Assembly (NCBI GenBank): GCA_037178975.1
Contig: JASJZH010000001.1
Coordinates: 3,534,001 to 3,598,000, forward strand
Reading direction: 5' to 3'
Length of the DNA stretch: 64,000 bases
DNA from: Oscheius tipulae
Lineage: Eukaryota; Nematoda; Chromadorea; Rhabditida; Rhabditidae
Under the pieces are notes generated by a model, which saw only the letters and a list, made by a program, of their open reading frames with translations, was not told where the DNA came from and did no database searches. Shown in pieces: positions 23,098 to 34,878 of the stretch (the stretch's first letter is position 1; each line of letters opens with the position of its first letter). The translations under genes were made by a program, and so were the position numbers.

Positions 23098-25812
23098 CTA
23101 CTGTGAAAGTAGAGTGTTGGCCACCTCAGAGATGAAATCTGCCGAATGAGTCAGTGTCGTCGGCGGTTCTTTGAGTCCGAATTCGAGACAATGCTCCATT
23201 TCCGGCAACACTAGTGATGACTCTGAATACTTACGTCATTTCGAGGCTGTATAGACTTACGAGGAAGGTTCCAGGTTGTGTAGTCAATGTTCGTTGTCGA
23301 GTAGACCGGGAGTGGAGGAAGCGGAGGAGGATAGGGCACTGAATATAAGATTTGTTGAGGCAGCAGGATCTTCTTACAGTTAGGATAGCCGGTACTGAAG
23401 TCATGGGTCCAGAAAGCAGCTCCCTCGGGAGCCCAATGGATGTCAGGAGTCAGACCGTATCCGTGCAGTTCTCCCTGTCCAAATCCATGGGGCTGTGGAG
23501 GTGGGAAAGCAACAGTAATTGGCCATTGACCACCAACAAGAGGCAATTTCAAAGGAGCCGAGAGCAGAGACAACTCATCGCGTCGTTTCTTGACTCGTGG
23601 AGACGGGAATCGTGGACTGTCCTCCTGGGAGGAAAAATCTTCTTTCGCGGGAAGAGGAAGAGCAGCTGTGGATTGGAGATTCCTCGGCGACTGAAGGAAA
23701 CTGTCGTCGAAAGAGAGCAGTTTGGCCTTGAGAGATGATCTCTTCTCCAACAGCATCGTCCCTTCGACTTCGTTCAAAAGACGATGAGTCAATCCGATCG
23801 ACTCCGGCTTGCCGTTCTTGTAGAACATCCGACAGCTGCTCTGTACAAAATAGGTTCGGTGATTTTTGAAACTGATCAGACGGTAGATTAGTAGACCCGA
23901 AGAGCCGTTCTTCAGCACTGAAAGTGAATGGCTGAATTGAATTTGCTTTCTGTCTCTTACCCTCTTTGTGAGCCTCAGCCAGACAGACAGCATCTTCGGC
24001 ATGTATCAGTTGGTAGAAGGAGATTGGCAAATCGTGTTCCGATAGCTCCAACATCTGGTGAACTCTAAAATGTGCTCTTCATGTTTCTACTGATCTATTG
24101 CTCTAGACCCAATTATGAAAAGTTGGATCATATTGAGATCTTGGTAATCAAGCAAACAGTGTTCTCACTTCTGATCCATGGAGACCAGGGTTCCGTCCAG
24201 ATGGTGTTTTGTTTTGAGAATGAGATCTTCAGGCGCGACGTCAGATGTGGATGGAGGCACAAACGGACTGAACATCATGGATACATTTAATTAATATCAA
24301 AACACACGTGCAGACCGCGAGAAGACCCATAACGGGAACGGACGTACTTCTATTAACGACATATGAAGAGGGCAGACCATGAAGGGTGAGTAGACGACCT
24401 CGAATATCGATCCTCTGACAGAGTAAGATTTTATAAAACAGCCTCTTCCTTACCAGGAAACCACAAGTGTTGTCCAAGAGACATCGAAAGCGAGCATTGA
24501 CATTCCTCTCCAGATAGGGGGCGTTTTCTAAAGACTAGAAGAAAAAAAGGATCTGTAATACCTGGATTGAAAAGTTCTTGAGAAGGAGTGGTTGGATTCG
24601 GAAGGGAAAAAGTGACATCCAGTTGCTGTCGGATGTCTTCCCGGTCCTCGGAATGTATCAGGTCGAACAGGGGCTGGTGAAGAACGTCCGACTGCAAGAT
24701 ATTCTTTATTTGTTAGAGGTAGGGACGAACCTGATGGAATCCCAGGAAGTGTTCGATATTCTCCGAGGCGTAGTAGATGTCCCCATTGTCGTTGATTATC
24801 AGCACGAAACCTCCGAGAGCTTTCAGTGCCACCGTTTCAAACTCTGATTCCTGAAAGTATAACAATTTTTGCTCCTCGAGAATCACACCTTTGGGTCAAT
24901 GAGAGCCTGTCCGGACAGTGGTTCATGAATTGTTGGGACACTGGAGAAGTGAGACGGTCGTGGCTGGAAGGGGTACTGATGGCTCGGTAACGGGAAGGGA
25001 GAGACGAAGTTGAGACTATGGAGACAAGCTAAAAGAATTCTGTTCTGAATCTGCACGTACTTGTATCTCCGTCGTGACAGGAATACTGTTCTTTTATATT
25101 TGGTATTTGTAAACCTCAACCTTTTCTCAATGTAAACAAGAGTCATGTCCAAGATCATCTGCTGGCTCAATAATTCAGCAGAAGCAACAGATGGTCCTAG
25201 AGTCTTCCTCGGCACAATTTGTCTGACAGATGTCCTCGAGAATTGGTACTAGTCAATCAAGTGATAACAACAGGTGTAAGCTCTTTTTGTTAGCTTGTGA
25301 CATGATCCGTTCTGTTTGCCTATCAGCCTAAATGCAGGTGTCAATGAGCTGCAGCTGACACCTTAAGAGGTCACAACATTGCGTGTCACTGGCTCCTTGT
25401 TGCCCAATGCTGTCTGTAAAGCAACTACGCAACAGGAAGAGCAAAAACGCCGCCTTTTCACAAAGAATCCCAATGCAAATATTGTGGGAGAATCCGGGAC
25501 TACATGATAATTACGGGCCTAGAGCGGCTGGTTCCGATCTTGACCCAATGAACGGGTTATTCTTCGACTGACAGGTGGTCATTTACACAGATACGGTAGT
25601 CATAATTGGTGTCTGGGACTCACCCTGGAAGTGTGCCTTGACTTGGAGGAAACTGACTGCCAGTCGAAGAACAGACAATTTGTCCAGTCGACTGATGGTC
25701 GTTGGATCGTAAGGAAGGAGTAGAGCCACCGTCTCCAATTCGCCATTCAGTCGTTCTCTGTGTCTCTTCGAGGGATTCGTCGAAGCACTCGGTTTGGCTG
25801 GTTCTCGAACCC
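23098..25812 (-). CDS. AHR: Aryl hydrocarbon receptor (bHLH-PAS)
   Basis: AHR is a ligand-capable transcription factor that pairs with ARNT; in worms it directs neuron fate. The exon at about 25,630-25,812 carries the basic helix-loop-helix: [24 protein letters not shown] and [24 protein letters not shown] exons follow (about 24,640-25,000: [23 protein letters not shown] and [24 protein letters not shown]). The AHR-specific stretch with [14 protein letters not shown] lies at about 24,440-24,520. PAS-B (about 23,820-24,250) includes [20 protein letters not shown] and [23 protein letters not shown]. The C-terminus is Pro-rich ([12 protein letters not shown]) and ends [14 protein letters not shown]. 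No glutamine-rich activation domain is seen. The first exon upstream of 25,812 was not resolved. Introns are short. Confidence 0.88.
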
Positions 25813-26990
25813 TGAAACTCTCTTCAATTTCTAAGCAGGGGGTCCCGTCTTCGATTGGTAGAGGCTGTCATTAGAGATTCGCTCCTTCTCCTCTCGCCGA
25901 AACCCCATTAAACATTCCTTCGAGGGGACTACCGTAGTCAGCTCTGGTCTTATATTGCCATTAAAGATCTAATTGAAATACTCTACAAAATGACTGAAAG
26001 GGTAAAAAGTAGACTGTGATAGGGGTAGTCAACACGCGATTAATGATGGGTACAATCTGTGAGAGACTTGTTGACAGCTGCTATGAGTACCGTATGCTCA
26101 TCGGGCAATTAGTCCTCTCTCACCTTGTGTCTTATTTATTCAAGGAGCCAGAGCCCGAATTGCTGGTCATGAAACAGATGTACCCACACATTAAACCGGA
26201 TGAGTTAATTTCGGGCCAAGGAGGGAAGGAATTGGAATTCATATTCGAGGAGAATTGAAGAACCTTCTGAATTTATCTCTCTACTACTAAAGTGCAATGG
26301 TGTCCGACCGTGCGTCATCACGAGCAAAAAGCTGGCAAGTCTAGGCATGTGAAGTGTTTAGTTGACAAGTCAGCTTTGGGGGAAACCTGGCAACTCAGGC
26401 TATTGAAGACGTGGTGCAGCCGCCTGTTATCAATGCTAAACCAAGACTTTGGGACGGCGATGTCGTCGTAGACGACTGGTATAGCCTGGTCATCGAAGCC
26501 TAAGGTCTGTGAAGTTTAACTGCTTAACGTTATGTTTTTGATGGAGGGCACCACAATGATCAAAAACAAAGACAATATTTTCTACTGGTTGGTACAGACT
26601 AGAGGGGGTTGACAGGCTGATCAATGAGTAGCTTGGTAGAGTGATAAAAATTTGGAGTTTGTTTGATTGTAGCCTAGACTTGAGCTTCCGAGACCCAATT
26701 ACTCAATAATTTTGATGATCTCGACTAGTGAATAATGCGTGAGGATGACCTCCAGAGACAGCTTTACGCAACAGATGCTGGCGACTGGTCGGACTGATTG
26801 AACACCGAAAAATAGGAATGAAGATGTACAGAAAAAAGATGAAGGATGGGCGTGGTTGTCATTGTGGCGTGCTCCGGGAGGGATCCACCTAGACACGCTC
26901 TATCTCGTGACTCGAGACACGCATCCCAGACCCATTCTGTTCCATCAAAAGGCTCACAGAAGACCTTCTTCCACTACTTCTCCTACTCCA
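25813..26990. other. Gene-poor stretch upstream of AHR
   Basis: It should contain the AHR first exon and promoter, which I could not define. One copy of a dispersed repeat starts at 26,277. No confident gene was found. Confidence 0.4.
26277..26385 (+). repeat. Dispersed repeat, copy A
   Basis: It begins CTACTACTAAAGTGCAATGG and continues through GTGTCCGACCGTGCGTCA, an AAAAAGCTGGCAAGTC block and GTTGACAAGTCAGCTTTGG. About 105 bases match the reverse complement of 34,294-34,406, with short length differences in the GTCCGTCCG tract. The same opening motif begins the 38,294 element. It looks like the end of a transposon family. Confidence 0.75.
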
Positions 26991-27524
26991 TGGGTCTACT
27001 GACAAAAGGACCAAATTGGACCCTTGTTTGTCTTGGCTCCGAATTCGAGAGGCCAATTTGGACGGGCACTTCCCGTCGTCTTGAGAGCACTACCGTAGTC
27101 TCTTTCAGGAAGCTTTTGTTTTGTATTCGTCTGAACACAAGCAGTGTCTTTGCACTGTACTTTCTGAGTCATGGTATCAAGACACTGCTCCAAACTAACC
27201 TTTTGAAGTTCCTCTGCCTCCTCTTGCTAGCGTACATGCTCAGTTACCTGCAAACGAGACGGGTTGATTCTTTTGGAGAGTCTTTTGAACATGAAAGAGA
27301 TAACGAGCAGGGTTACGGTAAGTATAGAAGCCTATTTTCACATTGAAAAAGTCAGGGATTCTGCCAAACTTGAAAAGTTGCAATCCGAGTACAGTTACAG
27401 CCACGTTGTCTCCAATTACGATATTTATGGAAAAATCTATTTTCTGAGGGCGCGTCGTCGACTCTCAAACCGATCGCGTGCAGCACGCATCTCGCACATC
27501 AGAAGCTGGCTGACAAGGCAATAA
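26991..27524 (+). CDS. Hypothetical small membrane protein
   Basis: I do not recognise it. A reading frame with a hydrophobic segment (LLKFLCLLLLAYMLSYL) followed by RRVDSFGESFEHERDNEQGY can be joined over a 34-base GT...AG intron (about 27,318-27,351). The second exon has VRDSAKLEKLQSEYSYSHVV, YDIYGKIYFLRARRRLS and a stop. Splice sites match the style of neighbouring genes. There is no homology signal, and the 5' end is not defined. It lies within a repeat-rich zone and may be chance. Confidence 0.28.
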
Positions 27525-27762
27525 CTGTACTCGAGGAAGTCTTCCTCTTATGGTGAAGGATGGAACAGAGGGATCCTGGTTGATTAATTAGGAAATCAGT
27601 AGGACGGATAGCAGATTTGAGAAAGAGGGCGGAGTCAGTCGAGGCGGGCAGAGATATCGTAGATTCAAAGCCAAAGAGGCGGGGCACGTTGACAAACCAA
27701 TCGCAGGCCTCATGGATTCAATAGAGGGCTCAGAAGAATGTAGATAATTTACCCTTAAGATA

Positions 27763-27805
27763 CACAAGTTTGGCTGATGCCCCGCTGGGGCTAGTGACAG
27801 GTAGA
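27763..27805 (+). repeat. Inverted-repeat arm 1
   Basis: ACAAGTTTGGCTGATGCCCC followed by GCTGGGGC and GTGACAGGTAGATG is the near-exact reverse complement of 31,895-31,938 (about 40 of 43 bases). The two arms bracket most of the helical-repeat gene at 28.7-32.3 kb; the second arm lies inside its large intron. An internal CCCCGCTGGGG adds a small palindrome. Confidence 0.75.
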
Positions 27806-28707
27806 TGCTGTTCCAGTAGAGCTACCCTGACAGGAGCAACGTTCTCCCGGAGACGATTCCAGATTGGCTTGACTTGCAAAGAGTAATTGCTATCACAAAG
27901 TGACAAAATGCCGATAAGGACTTCGGACACACACAGACTTTTGAGCATTTTGAACAAGATTGGTAAGACGCTCACTCCTCTTTTCGTTGCAAACGAAGCC
28001 GAATTCAGTTGAAAGCAATCTAGTTCTTGTGTTTCTATAACATGCACAGGACAAGGGCTAGGAGCTATGAATTGTACTGCTCTACCAGGAGCAAAAGATT
28101 ACTGCAAGCGAAAGTGGAAAGTGCAGACAGAAGGATTTTGCCGGATATTTCGCTGTTCTTTTCAGGTTCGCGTTCTCGTTTCATAACTGCCTCTCATCGT
28201 AAGCGGACCGACATGCTGAATAGGAAATACTTCAGCGGAGTTGGATTCAAACTGGCTGAAATGGCTGACCGAAAACAGTTACTAAAGCAATTTGAAAGTC
28301 TAACAAGGCTTGTCAATTCAAGGTTTGGACATTTCTTCTGCGTACAGTACGGCTGGATCCGTCAATATCTTCAATAATTTCTACATCTGAGTTTATCGGC
28401 TAAACATAGCCTCGCCTTGATCAGTACTCTCATTCCCCCGACACCATTAACTCGCTCAAAAACAGCTGTATATGCTACAATTGCCTTTCGAGACCTCACG
28501 GATTTTCCCCATCGTGCCTGCGCAATACCTCTGAAAAAGCGAGACTACAATTATAATAGATCTTTACTGAGCAAAGGAAACGAGAGAAAGAACCCGACGG
28601 TTGAGAACAAACTTGACAACAATCGTGGCGAGACCCGTAAGGACAGAGTCATAAAAAGGGACTAAGAGACTGCACTGATATCTACAGATAGATGATGAAA
28701 GACGCGG

Positions 28708-31700
28708 TCAAGAGTAGTAGTTCCCGTCCATGGCTTGACTCATCACATCGAACATGGACTGGGTACTTTCTGGATTGAAACTATTGCAAATCTGGTTGGC
28801 TAGATGATCTGAAAATGGACTTAATGTATTGAACAAGGTACAAAACTGACTAATTTCGGAATCCTGATTGAGACAGAGCTCTTGGAAGAATCCTTGGTAG
28901 TTGTCTCTCCAAAAGGCAGAGACTTCCTCCACACAGATAGCCAAACAGAACTGCAGAACGCGGCTGATGTAGACGACGGAGAAGGGTCTTTTCAGCCTAT
29001 CATTCGGAAAGACGGAGTTGAAAAGCGTCTTTTCCGTTTGTATAAGACTGATCCATTCTATCAATCGAGGCGTGCAATGGTGTCTGGAACGACAGGTTTC
29101 TTCGAAGGATATTAAAACTTACACAATGAGCATCTTGATCTTGCTCCGAATCTCTGTCCCAGTCTGCAGTTTTGATGGATCGAAGACTTGCCAAATGGAT
29201 TGCAGGGTACTGATGGCTTCCATGGCTATGTCCGTTGAACACTTTCGCAGATCGTTCTAAAATACTTACTCTTCAATACGACACGGTAGACCCTTCTCTC
29301 GGATAAAACCTTAGAATGAATAGTGCGCTGTCAGTGATGGAAAATTTCGGTCGACTAGCAAGCTGGGTTGGCTCAAACCAGGGCTCTTTTTCACGGGCAC
29401 AATTCGATGCCCCAGTGGAAGTCTTACATTTTCTAGCGTCTTGAATCGGACTTGCATCTCTCCGATCAACATCATGAGCCACGCTATTGTATTTTCCTTC
29501 CTCTCCGGATCCGTGACCCTGGTCAGAGCGCCTCCACTCTGCATAGATTCGGAATACTTGACCAATCGTCCGATGCTCTGAAAAGAAGTTAGGTCAGTGA
29601 TACTATGAGTCAAACTGACCGCGATGATTCGCTTGAAAAGTTCCACATGCATACGCGACAAGTTCCCATAAATTGTAATCTTTTCGTTAAGGTAAAAGTC
29701 GGAAATTTGACTGAGGAACAGTTGCATCAGTTCTTCAATCTTCTGCATAGGAAGGACAGCGTCTGGGACGGAGTTCATCCGATACAGAATGTTGTTGAAG
29801 ACACAGAGAAGAGTGTCTTCCGTGTCCAAAGCACACGCGGCCATCTTGTTCCATCGTTCTTTGGAAGCACTTTTCAAAGCAGCGAAATGAGTGATCCAGT
29901 GAGCTATCTTCAAAACGATGTGCTTGAACTGTTCCTTGACAGTGGCAGAAAATTGTGAAAGTTGGAAGAGACTCTGAGCGACAGCCTGGTGAGCTTTTCC
30001 ACACGGAACATCTTTTGCAGCCACTAGAATGTCCATCGAGGTGACTATCTAAACTTTACTTTCTTTGGTCACTGAATAGAACTACCATTTGAGCCAGATG
30101 CAAGTCCATTGATCCCATGGGTTTTTGAATCAGCATCATGTTTTTGTATTCCTGGAGAGCGTTGGCCGCCTCGAGTGGCAGCGTTGACTGCTCGACCAGA
30201 AGAAGACAGCAGCCTCGGAAGATGCTACCCGCCTCGTCACAGATCTCAGCGAATCCGTCCTCTCGTTTGGTGAGGGAATTGTGGAAGAAGTTGCAGATTG
30301 TCTGAAAAGACAATATACCGAAAATCAAGCAGAAAACGAACGGGTAGGCCGTTGTACTCGAGCAGTTGAATAGCCACTTTAACCTGTCGATGGATCCGTT
30401 CCGGAGAGCGACTTTCTCTTTCTTCTCCCAACAAAAGGTAGACTATTCTGATGATCTGACGATATATGGTATGCAGCGTTTTCTAAACAATAGAGTCTTT
30501 TCCGTTTGGTAAGGTACTTACGCTCGGTCTCTCATTTGCGTACCTTCCCAAAAACATAGTGATTACTCGGAAAATAATGCGAATGATTGCCCCGTCGGAA
30601 GCAGGGTCTGACAGATTGTTCTAAAATTTTGTCATTTTGGGTGGACACTAGAACCTACTTTGATAGTATCCGTTAGTTGTGCTAAACTGGCCAGAATCCC
30701 GAGCTGGAAGAGAAGAAGAGTACATGTTGTCGGTGCCCGAAGTCGATTCATCAGTTCCGACATGAAGAATTGCTTTAAAAAAATTACTATGTTTCGACTT
30801 GGGAAGTGAACTGACATGTCCGCGAACAGTTGCTCTGAATTTTGCCTTCTCCGCCACTGGCCTCTTCCAACCGAGAATCGTATCCACCGCCGCTGCCAAA
30901 AACTCGTTCCAGCTCCGTCTCCTGAAGTTGAATTCCCAAAAAAAAAATTGAGGAAACGAACAAGTTGTCGACAATTACGACGATTCCTTTAGCGTGAGCA
31001 ATCTCTTTAGCGACGAGATCTTCTGGAAAATGCTTCACAATCCGCTGGAAACAGGAACAACATTTGGTATAACTACTCCTCGGGTCCTGAAGAGGTTTGT
31101 TACACCAATTTCATTCTATTTCTTACCTGCATATGCTGCTGCATTTGACTGAATTGTCCAAAAGCCTTAATCAGAAAGGGAACCATCTCTACGAGGGGAG
31201 TCAGCTGAGCCCGCAACTGTTCGTACTCTCCTTTTTGCTTTTTTCTGTAGATAGTTTCCAAGTCGATCAGGAAGGTAGACATTTGATGTACAATCTGTTC
31301 ATGAAAGGCTTCTCCGAGGAAATGAGCCTTCCAATGAGGCAGGAACTGGGAGAGATTGGCTGGATTCGCTTGAGGTGGGAAGGGAACAGGAGGCACATGC
31401 ATCGGATCGATGTTCTCTGATCCAGAAAGAGAAGAGATCTGGGAGGGAGATCTCATATCCGTTGGACACTCCATAGGCAGTTCGAAGGGGAGGATGGAGC
31501 CGTAACTCATCGCAGAACCATGGTCGCTGTACATCCCACTCATGCCGGACATCACTGATGGAGCCACAGAGGGTACCTGAACTGTTGTAAAGAGGAAGAA
31601 GGAAGAGTTACCGGAGAGTAGGAGGTAATCTGGGGATTCATCCATTCTTGTACATGGGCCGCCCGATGAGGATTCAAACGAGAAGGAGAACGAGGGTAGG

Positions 31701-32344
31701 CTCCGGGTCTGAAGGACACAATACTTTTGGTTTCATTGATTTGTCTTTACTCATCTTGTGAATTCTAATCTCGGATAACACTTGACAACAAGACCTCAAA
31801 CTTTTTGTCAAGTTTCAATTGATATTACTCTTGACATGTTTCGCAAATCGTTTGCCATTTATCAGGATAAGTACTGCTATCGCCCCTTGGGGCTCATCTA
31901 CCTGTCACAAGCCCCAGCGGGGCGTCAGCCAAACTTGTCTCCTAAACTGCATCGATTTGGCTTGATTTGCCTACAATTAATGTGCGCACAAAATACTGCA
32001 GACTAATGACAATAATGGCTTCAGAGGCGAGAACAATATAAAAGTGATTTTAGTATGTTACGACAGCTTTGGATCTTGAGCAATGTTTATGTCACAAAAA
32101 GCCAAACTCACAGCTGCGGAGGTTGTTGATATGCCGGATGCATCGGAACTGACCCCGGCTGACCGGGTTGAGGAGTCGCAGCGGCCTGTGGATAGTTGGG
32201 CATGGGTGGCATTGGAGGACAGGGGGAAAATGGTTGCATCTAAATAACCTTTGGAGGAAATTTCAAATCAAGAGATACCTGTGGATATTGATAAGGCGAA
32301 TGCCCAGGAGCCATCGCTCCCGGTACTAACTGTGTTCTATGCAT
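28708..32344 (-). CDS. Large helical-repeat protein with Pro/Gln-rich N-terminus
   Basis: The family is not identified. The first roughly 170 residues are low-complexity (MHRTQLVPGAMAPGHSPYQYP, MQPFSPCPPMPPMPNYPQAA, PAYQQPPQLP). After this come many amphipathic helices in about ten exons: LSQFLPHWKAHFLGEAFHEQ, EYEQLRAQLTPLVEMVPFLI, FMSELMNRLRAPTTCTLLLF, TICNFFHNSLTKREDGFAEI, FKHIVLKIAHWITHFAALKS, IGRLVKYSESMQSGG and, near the end, ARLIEWISLIQTEKTLFNSV. This looks like an alpha-solenoid of HEAT/armadillo type, some 1,050 residues long. A part (ERKENTIAWLMMLIGEM) loosely recalls exportin-7/RanBP17, but the Pro/Gln head does not, so I leave it unnamed. One intron (about 31,709-32,106) is unusually long at about 400 bases and holds repeat arm 2. 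Other introns are 30-45 bases. Confidence 0.65.
31895..31938 (-). repeat. Inverted-repeat arm 2, inside an intron
   Basis: This is the reverse complement of 27,763-27,805 and sits in the only long intron of the helical-repeat gene. The intron also contains several TTGACA/TGTCAA words, suggesting an inserted and decayed element. Confidence 0.72.
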
Positions 32345-34293
32345 GGCTCGGAAGAAAAGGAGACATAGACTCTGTAATTGTCTGTATTAAGTGGGAGCAT
32401 ATGGTGTTGGTTGAGAAGTGTTTGATTTACAGGAACAGGGTGAACAGCTGCAATTAGCAGTCTGGACAGACAAAGAGGAGAAGAAGATGCACGACCTTAG
32501 TGACCGGAAATTACGGATCGTTAACTGATTCGACTGGGGCGGGGTCGAGAGAGAAAGTTGTTCCGGAAACAAAGAGAGAGAACTCAAATGGACACATTCA
32601 AACCGGTGCTAGTCTGCGCGACTCTCTTACTCAGCCGTGAGAACGCGGACCACTCCCTACGCAAATTTGAATCTGTGCCTGTTCTCTGGAAGAAGAATAA
32701 CTGAATCGAGCTAAACTCATAAATTATTGCGCCAGAAGGGGAAGGGCTCATTGGCAGGTGGTCAATAGGCTCGCTGACCCAGTGAGACTATTGCCAATGG
32801 GAATCGATTAGAAGAAATGGTTAGTCAGATCGACGTGATATGGTCAGCTGACCTTTCCTCGAGTCAGAGGTATCGGATAGCTGGAAGCGAGAGGGAGAGA
32901 GACTGTGGGCAAACTTGGCACGACAGACCGTCAAGATCGTGGAGAGATAACTACCCGAAATTGTTTCGACGAGGCTCATTTAGACCGAAGGTTTCGAATC
33001 GGGTTGAAGAACTGTTTACTAGAGATCACCAGTCGAGCAATGGTTCAAAAACTGTCTTTGGGGAAAGAGAGGCTCTCGTTCAGTCGGAAAGAAGAACAAA
33101 TTGGACGTTACTCGCATAAAATAAGCAGGGAAAATAGAAACCTTGTTTTCTAAAACTCCCGTTTCTTAGCAAACTCTCTGCCAATGGCAATAAAACAAAG
33201 ACACCAGTTTTTTTTGTCGAAATCAGCAACAGTCCAGTTTAAATCAGAGACAAAAACAGAGAACTCAAGTAAGAAGAACCAAGTGTCCTGAGGTTAAAAC
33301 GGATGAGAAAACAGAGATTGGAAGAGATCCAGTCGCCGATTCAAATCCTCCGCGTCCCCTCCAAGTGACCCTGAAGTCTGTTCTCTCCTCACCAAGCATA
33401 CTCTCTCGCCTAGACGGTCCTGACCTGCGTCTTCGCTACTCACATACCATAAGCACCCATTACCCTCAAAACGACTGATGCATGGGGGTATAATTGGGGT
33501 CTCATGGCTATCCACAGCGTACTTTGTCGAGATCAGATGTTTCTTGGCATCAATACGTGACAATATTTAACCGATTGAATAACGTTACAAATCACAATCA
33601 CAAGGCGATACAACGCAAACATCGTCCTGGCAACAGTATCCAGTATAACTTCTTCCACAGTACTCGCTCTTCATACAAGCTTCTCCCAGTCGAACTCTTC
33701 TGATCTTGCTTGACCCTCTTTTCGTGGGATCAGAACGACTGCTCACATACGAATGCCTAATCTCTCTTATACGACGAAATTTTCCCAGAAATACTGGACA
33801 AAGAGCAACTTTGTTCCTTGTAGTCCAAATATTGATCGAAAGACAAGTAAATCAGACAGTCCTTTAATTGAAGCGGTCTTCGATTCCGTTGTTGTAGGAA
33901 TAGTGCTAAACGCAGAAACCTTCACAATAACATTCTCGGTTCGACTTGTATCCGCACTTGTTGGCGAAGAGCTGGTAGGTCACAAATTCCAACATGGAGG
34001 GCAAGAAGGAATTTCATCAGGGGGAAGACTTGGCTATCTTGGGCATATAGAACAAGCGAAAATAGTGGACCTTTAAGTTTGAACATTCAAATAAGTGAAT
34101 TACTTGAAGTCGGATCCACCCATTTACATGCTCCAATGGCTCTAATATACTCATGGGTTTGTAGTAAATACGAGAACCACCCTTGTTCTACTGTGTGACT
34201 CTTTCCAAGGACAACTCGTTCTATCTCAAACTTCAAGGTTGACTTGCAAACTTTTGACACAAACTAATTGAAAATAATGTATCGCTCCTAGTT
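32345..34293. other. Gene-poor region with a possible small peptide fragment
   Basis: I see no confident gene. On the minus strand at about 33,908-34,015 a short frame reads FVTYQLFANKCGYKSNREC then YCEGFCV and a stop. Its cysteine style recalls the secreted peptide at 34,426-34,878, so it may be a decayed paralogue. The rest is AT-rich without splice-compatible exons. Confidence 0.35.
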
Positions 34294-34406
34294 TTCCTCC
34301 AAAGCTGACTTGTCAACTTAGTTCTTGACATGTCATGACTTGCCAGCTTTTTTCTCGTGGTGACGCACGGACGGACGGACACCATTGCGCTTTAGTAGTA
34401 GAGAGA
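34294..34406 (-). repeat. Dispersed repeat, copy B
   Basis: This is an inverted copy of 26,277-26,385. Read on the minus strand it opens CTCTCTACTACTAAAGCGCA, with three to four tandem GTCC(G) units, then the AAAAAAGCTGGCAAGTC and GACAAGTCAGCTTTGG blocks. It ends only about 20 bases from the stop codon of the secreted peptide gene. Confidence 0.75.
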
Positions 34407-34425
34407 TGAGTGGATTACAATTTAA

Positions 34426-34878
34426 TCAATGTCGAAAATACTTGATCTCATAGTAGCCTATCCCGTCGTTCTTGTACTTAGGGTTCGATCCTTCCGAATG
34501 ACGGCATTCGATTCCCAGCTGGGGACAAAAACAATAGTTTGGATATTTGCTCTGATTGTAAATGTAGCAGCCGAAGGAACACTGAAACTGATTTGTCAAT
34601 CTTTAGAATAACTTTAATTTGCTTGTCGCCAGAGATTTGACTGCCTTAAACATACAGTTCCCATTTTTGGCGTCGCAGAGCCTTGTTCCGTCTCGGAAAC
34701 AGTTCTTCTCCCATTGGGTACAATTGAACAGGTAGTAAAAGCTCTGGAACTGTTCGGCCAGTTCGTATTGGTCTGCTTCACAATCTGGATCGGGATTGAT
34801 GTATTGAATTATCTGCAAATCGTAGAAGGTGTCCTGAGAGAGCGAGAAGGGAATGATGATGACCAGGAGAAGGAACAT
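34426..34878 (-). CDS. Secreted cysteine-rich peptide, second family
   Basis: The function is unknown. A strong signal peptide (MFLLLVIIIPFSLSQ) is followed by an acidic/aromatic region (YINPDPDCEADQYELAEQFQ), then NCTQWEKNCFRDGTRLCDAK and NGNCMFKAVKS. A 31-base intron (about 34,582-34,612) leads to a second exon with CSFGCYIYNQSKYPNYCFC, LGIEC and the tail YYEIKYFRH. About eleven cysteines and the lack of membrane segments imply a disulphide-bonded extracellular peptide. The pattern differs from the 21.5/37.3-kb family, which has a CACCG core. The first ATG is used as start. Confidence 0.65.

Noticed and set aside
26016-26258. Plus-strand frame with YPHIKPDELISGQGG
   Set aside because: Begins with GTG, no homology signal and no partner exons.
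28027-28377. Plus-strand frame of 116 residues
   Set aside because: It begins with TTG, has no family resemblance or splice context, and lies in a repeat-rich zone.
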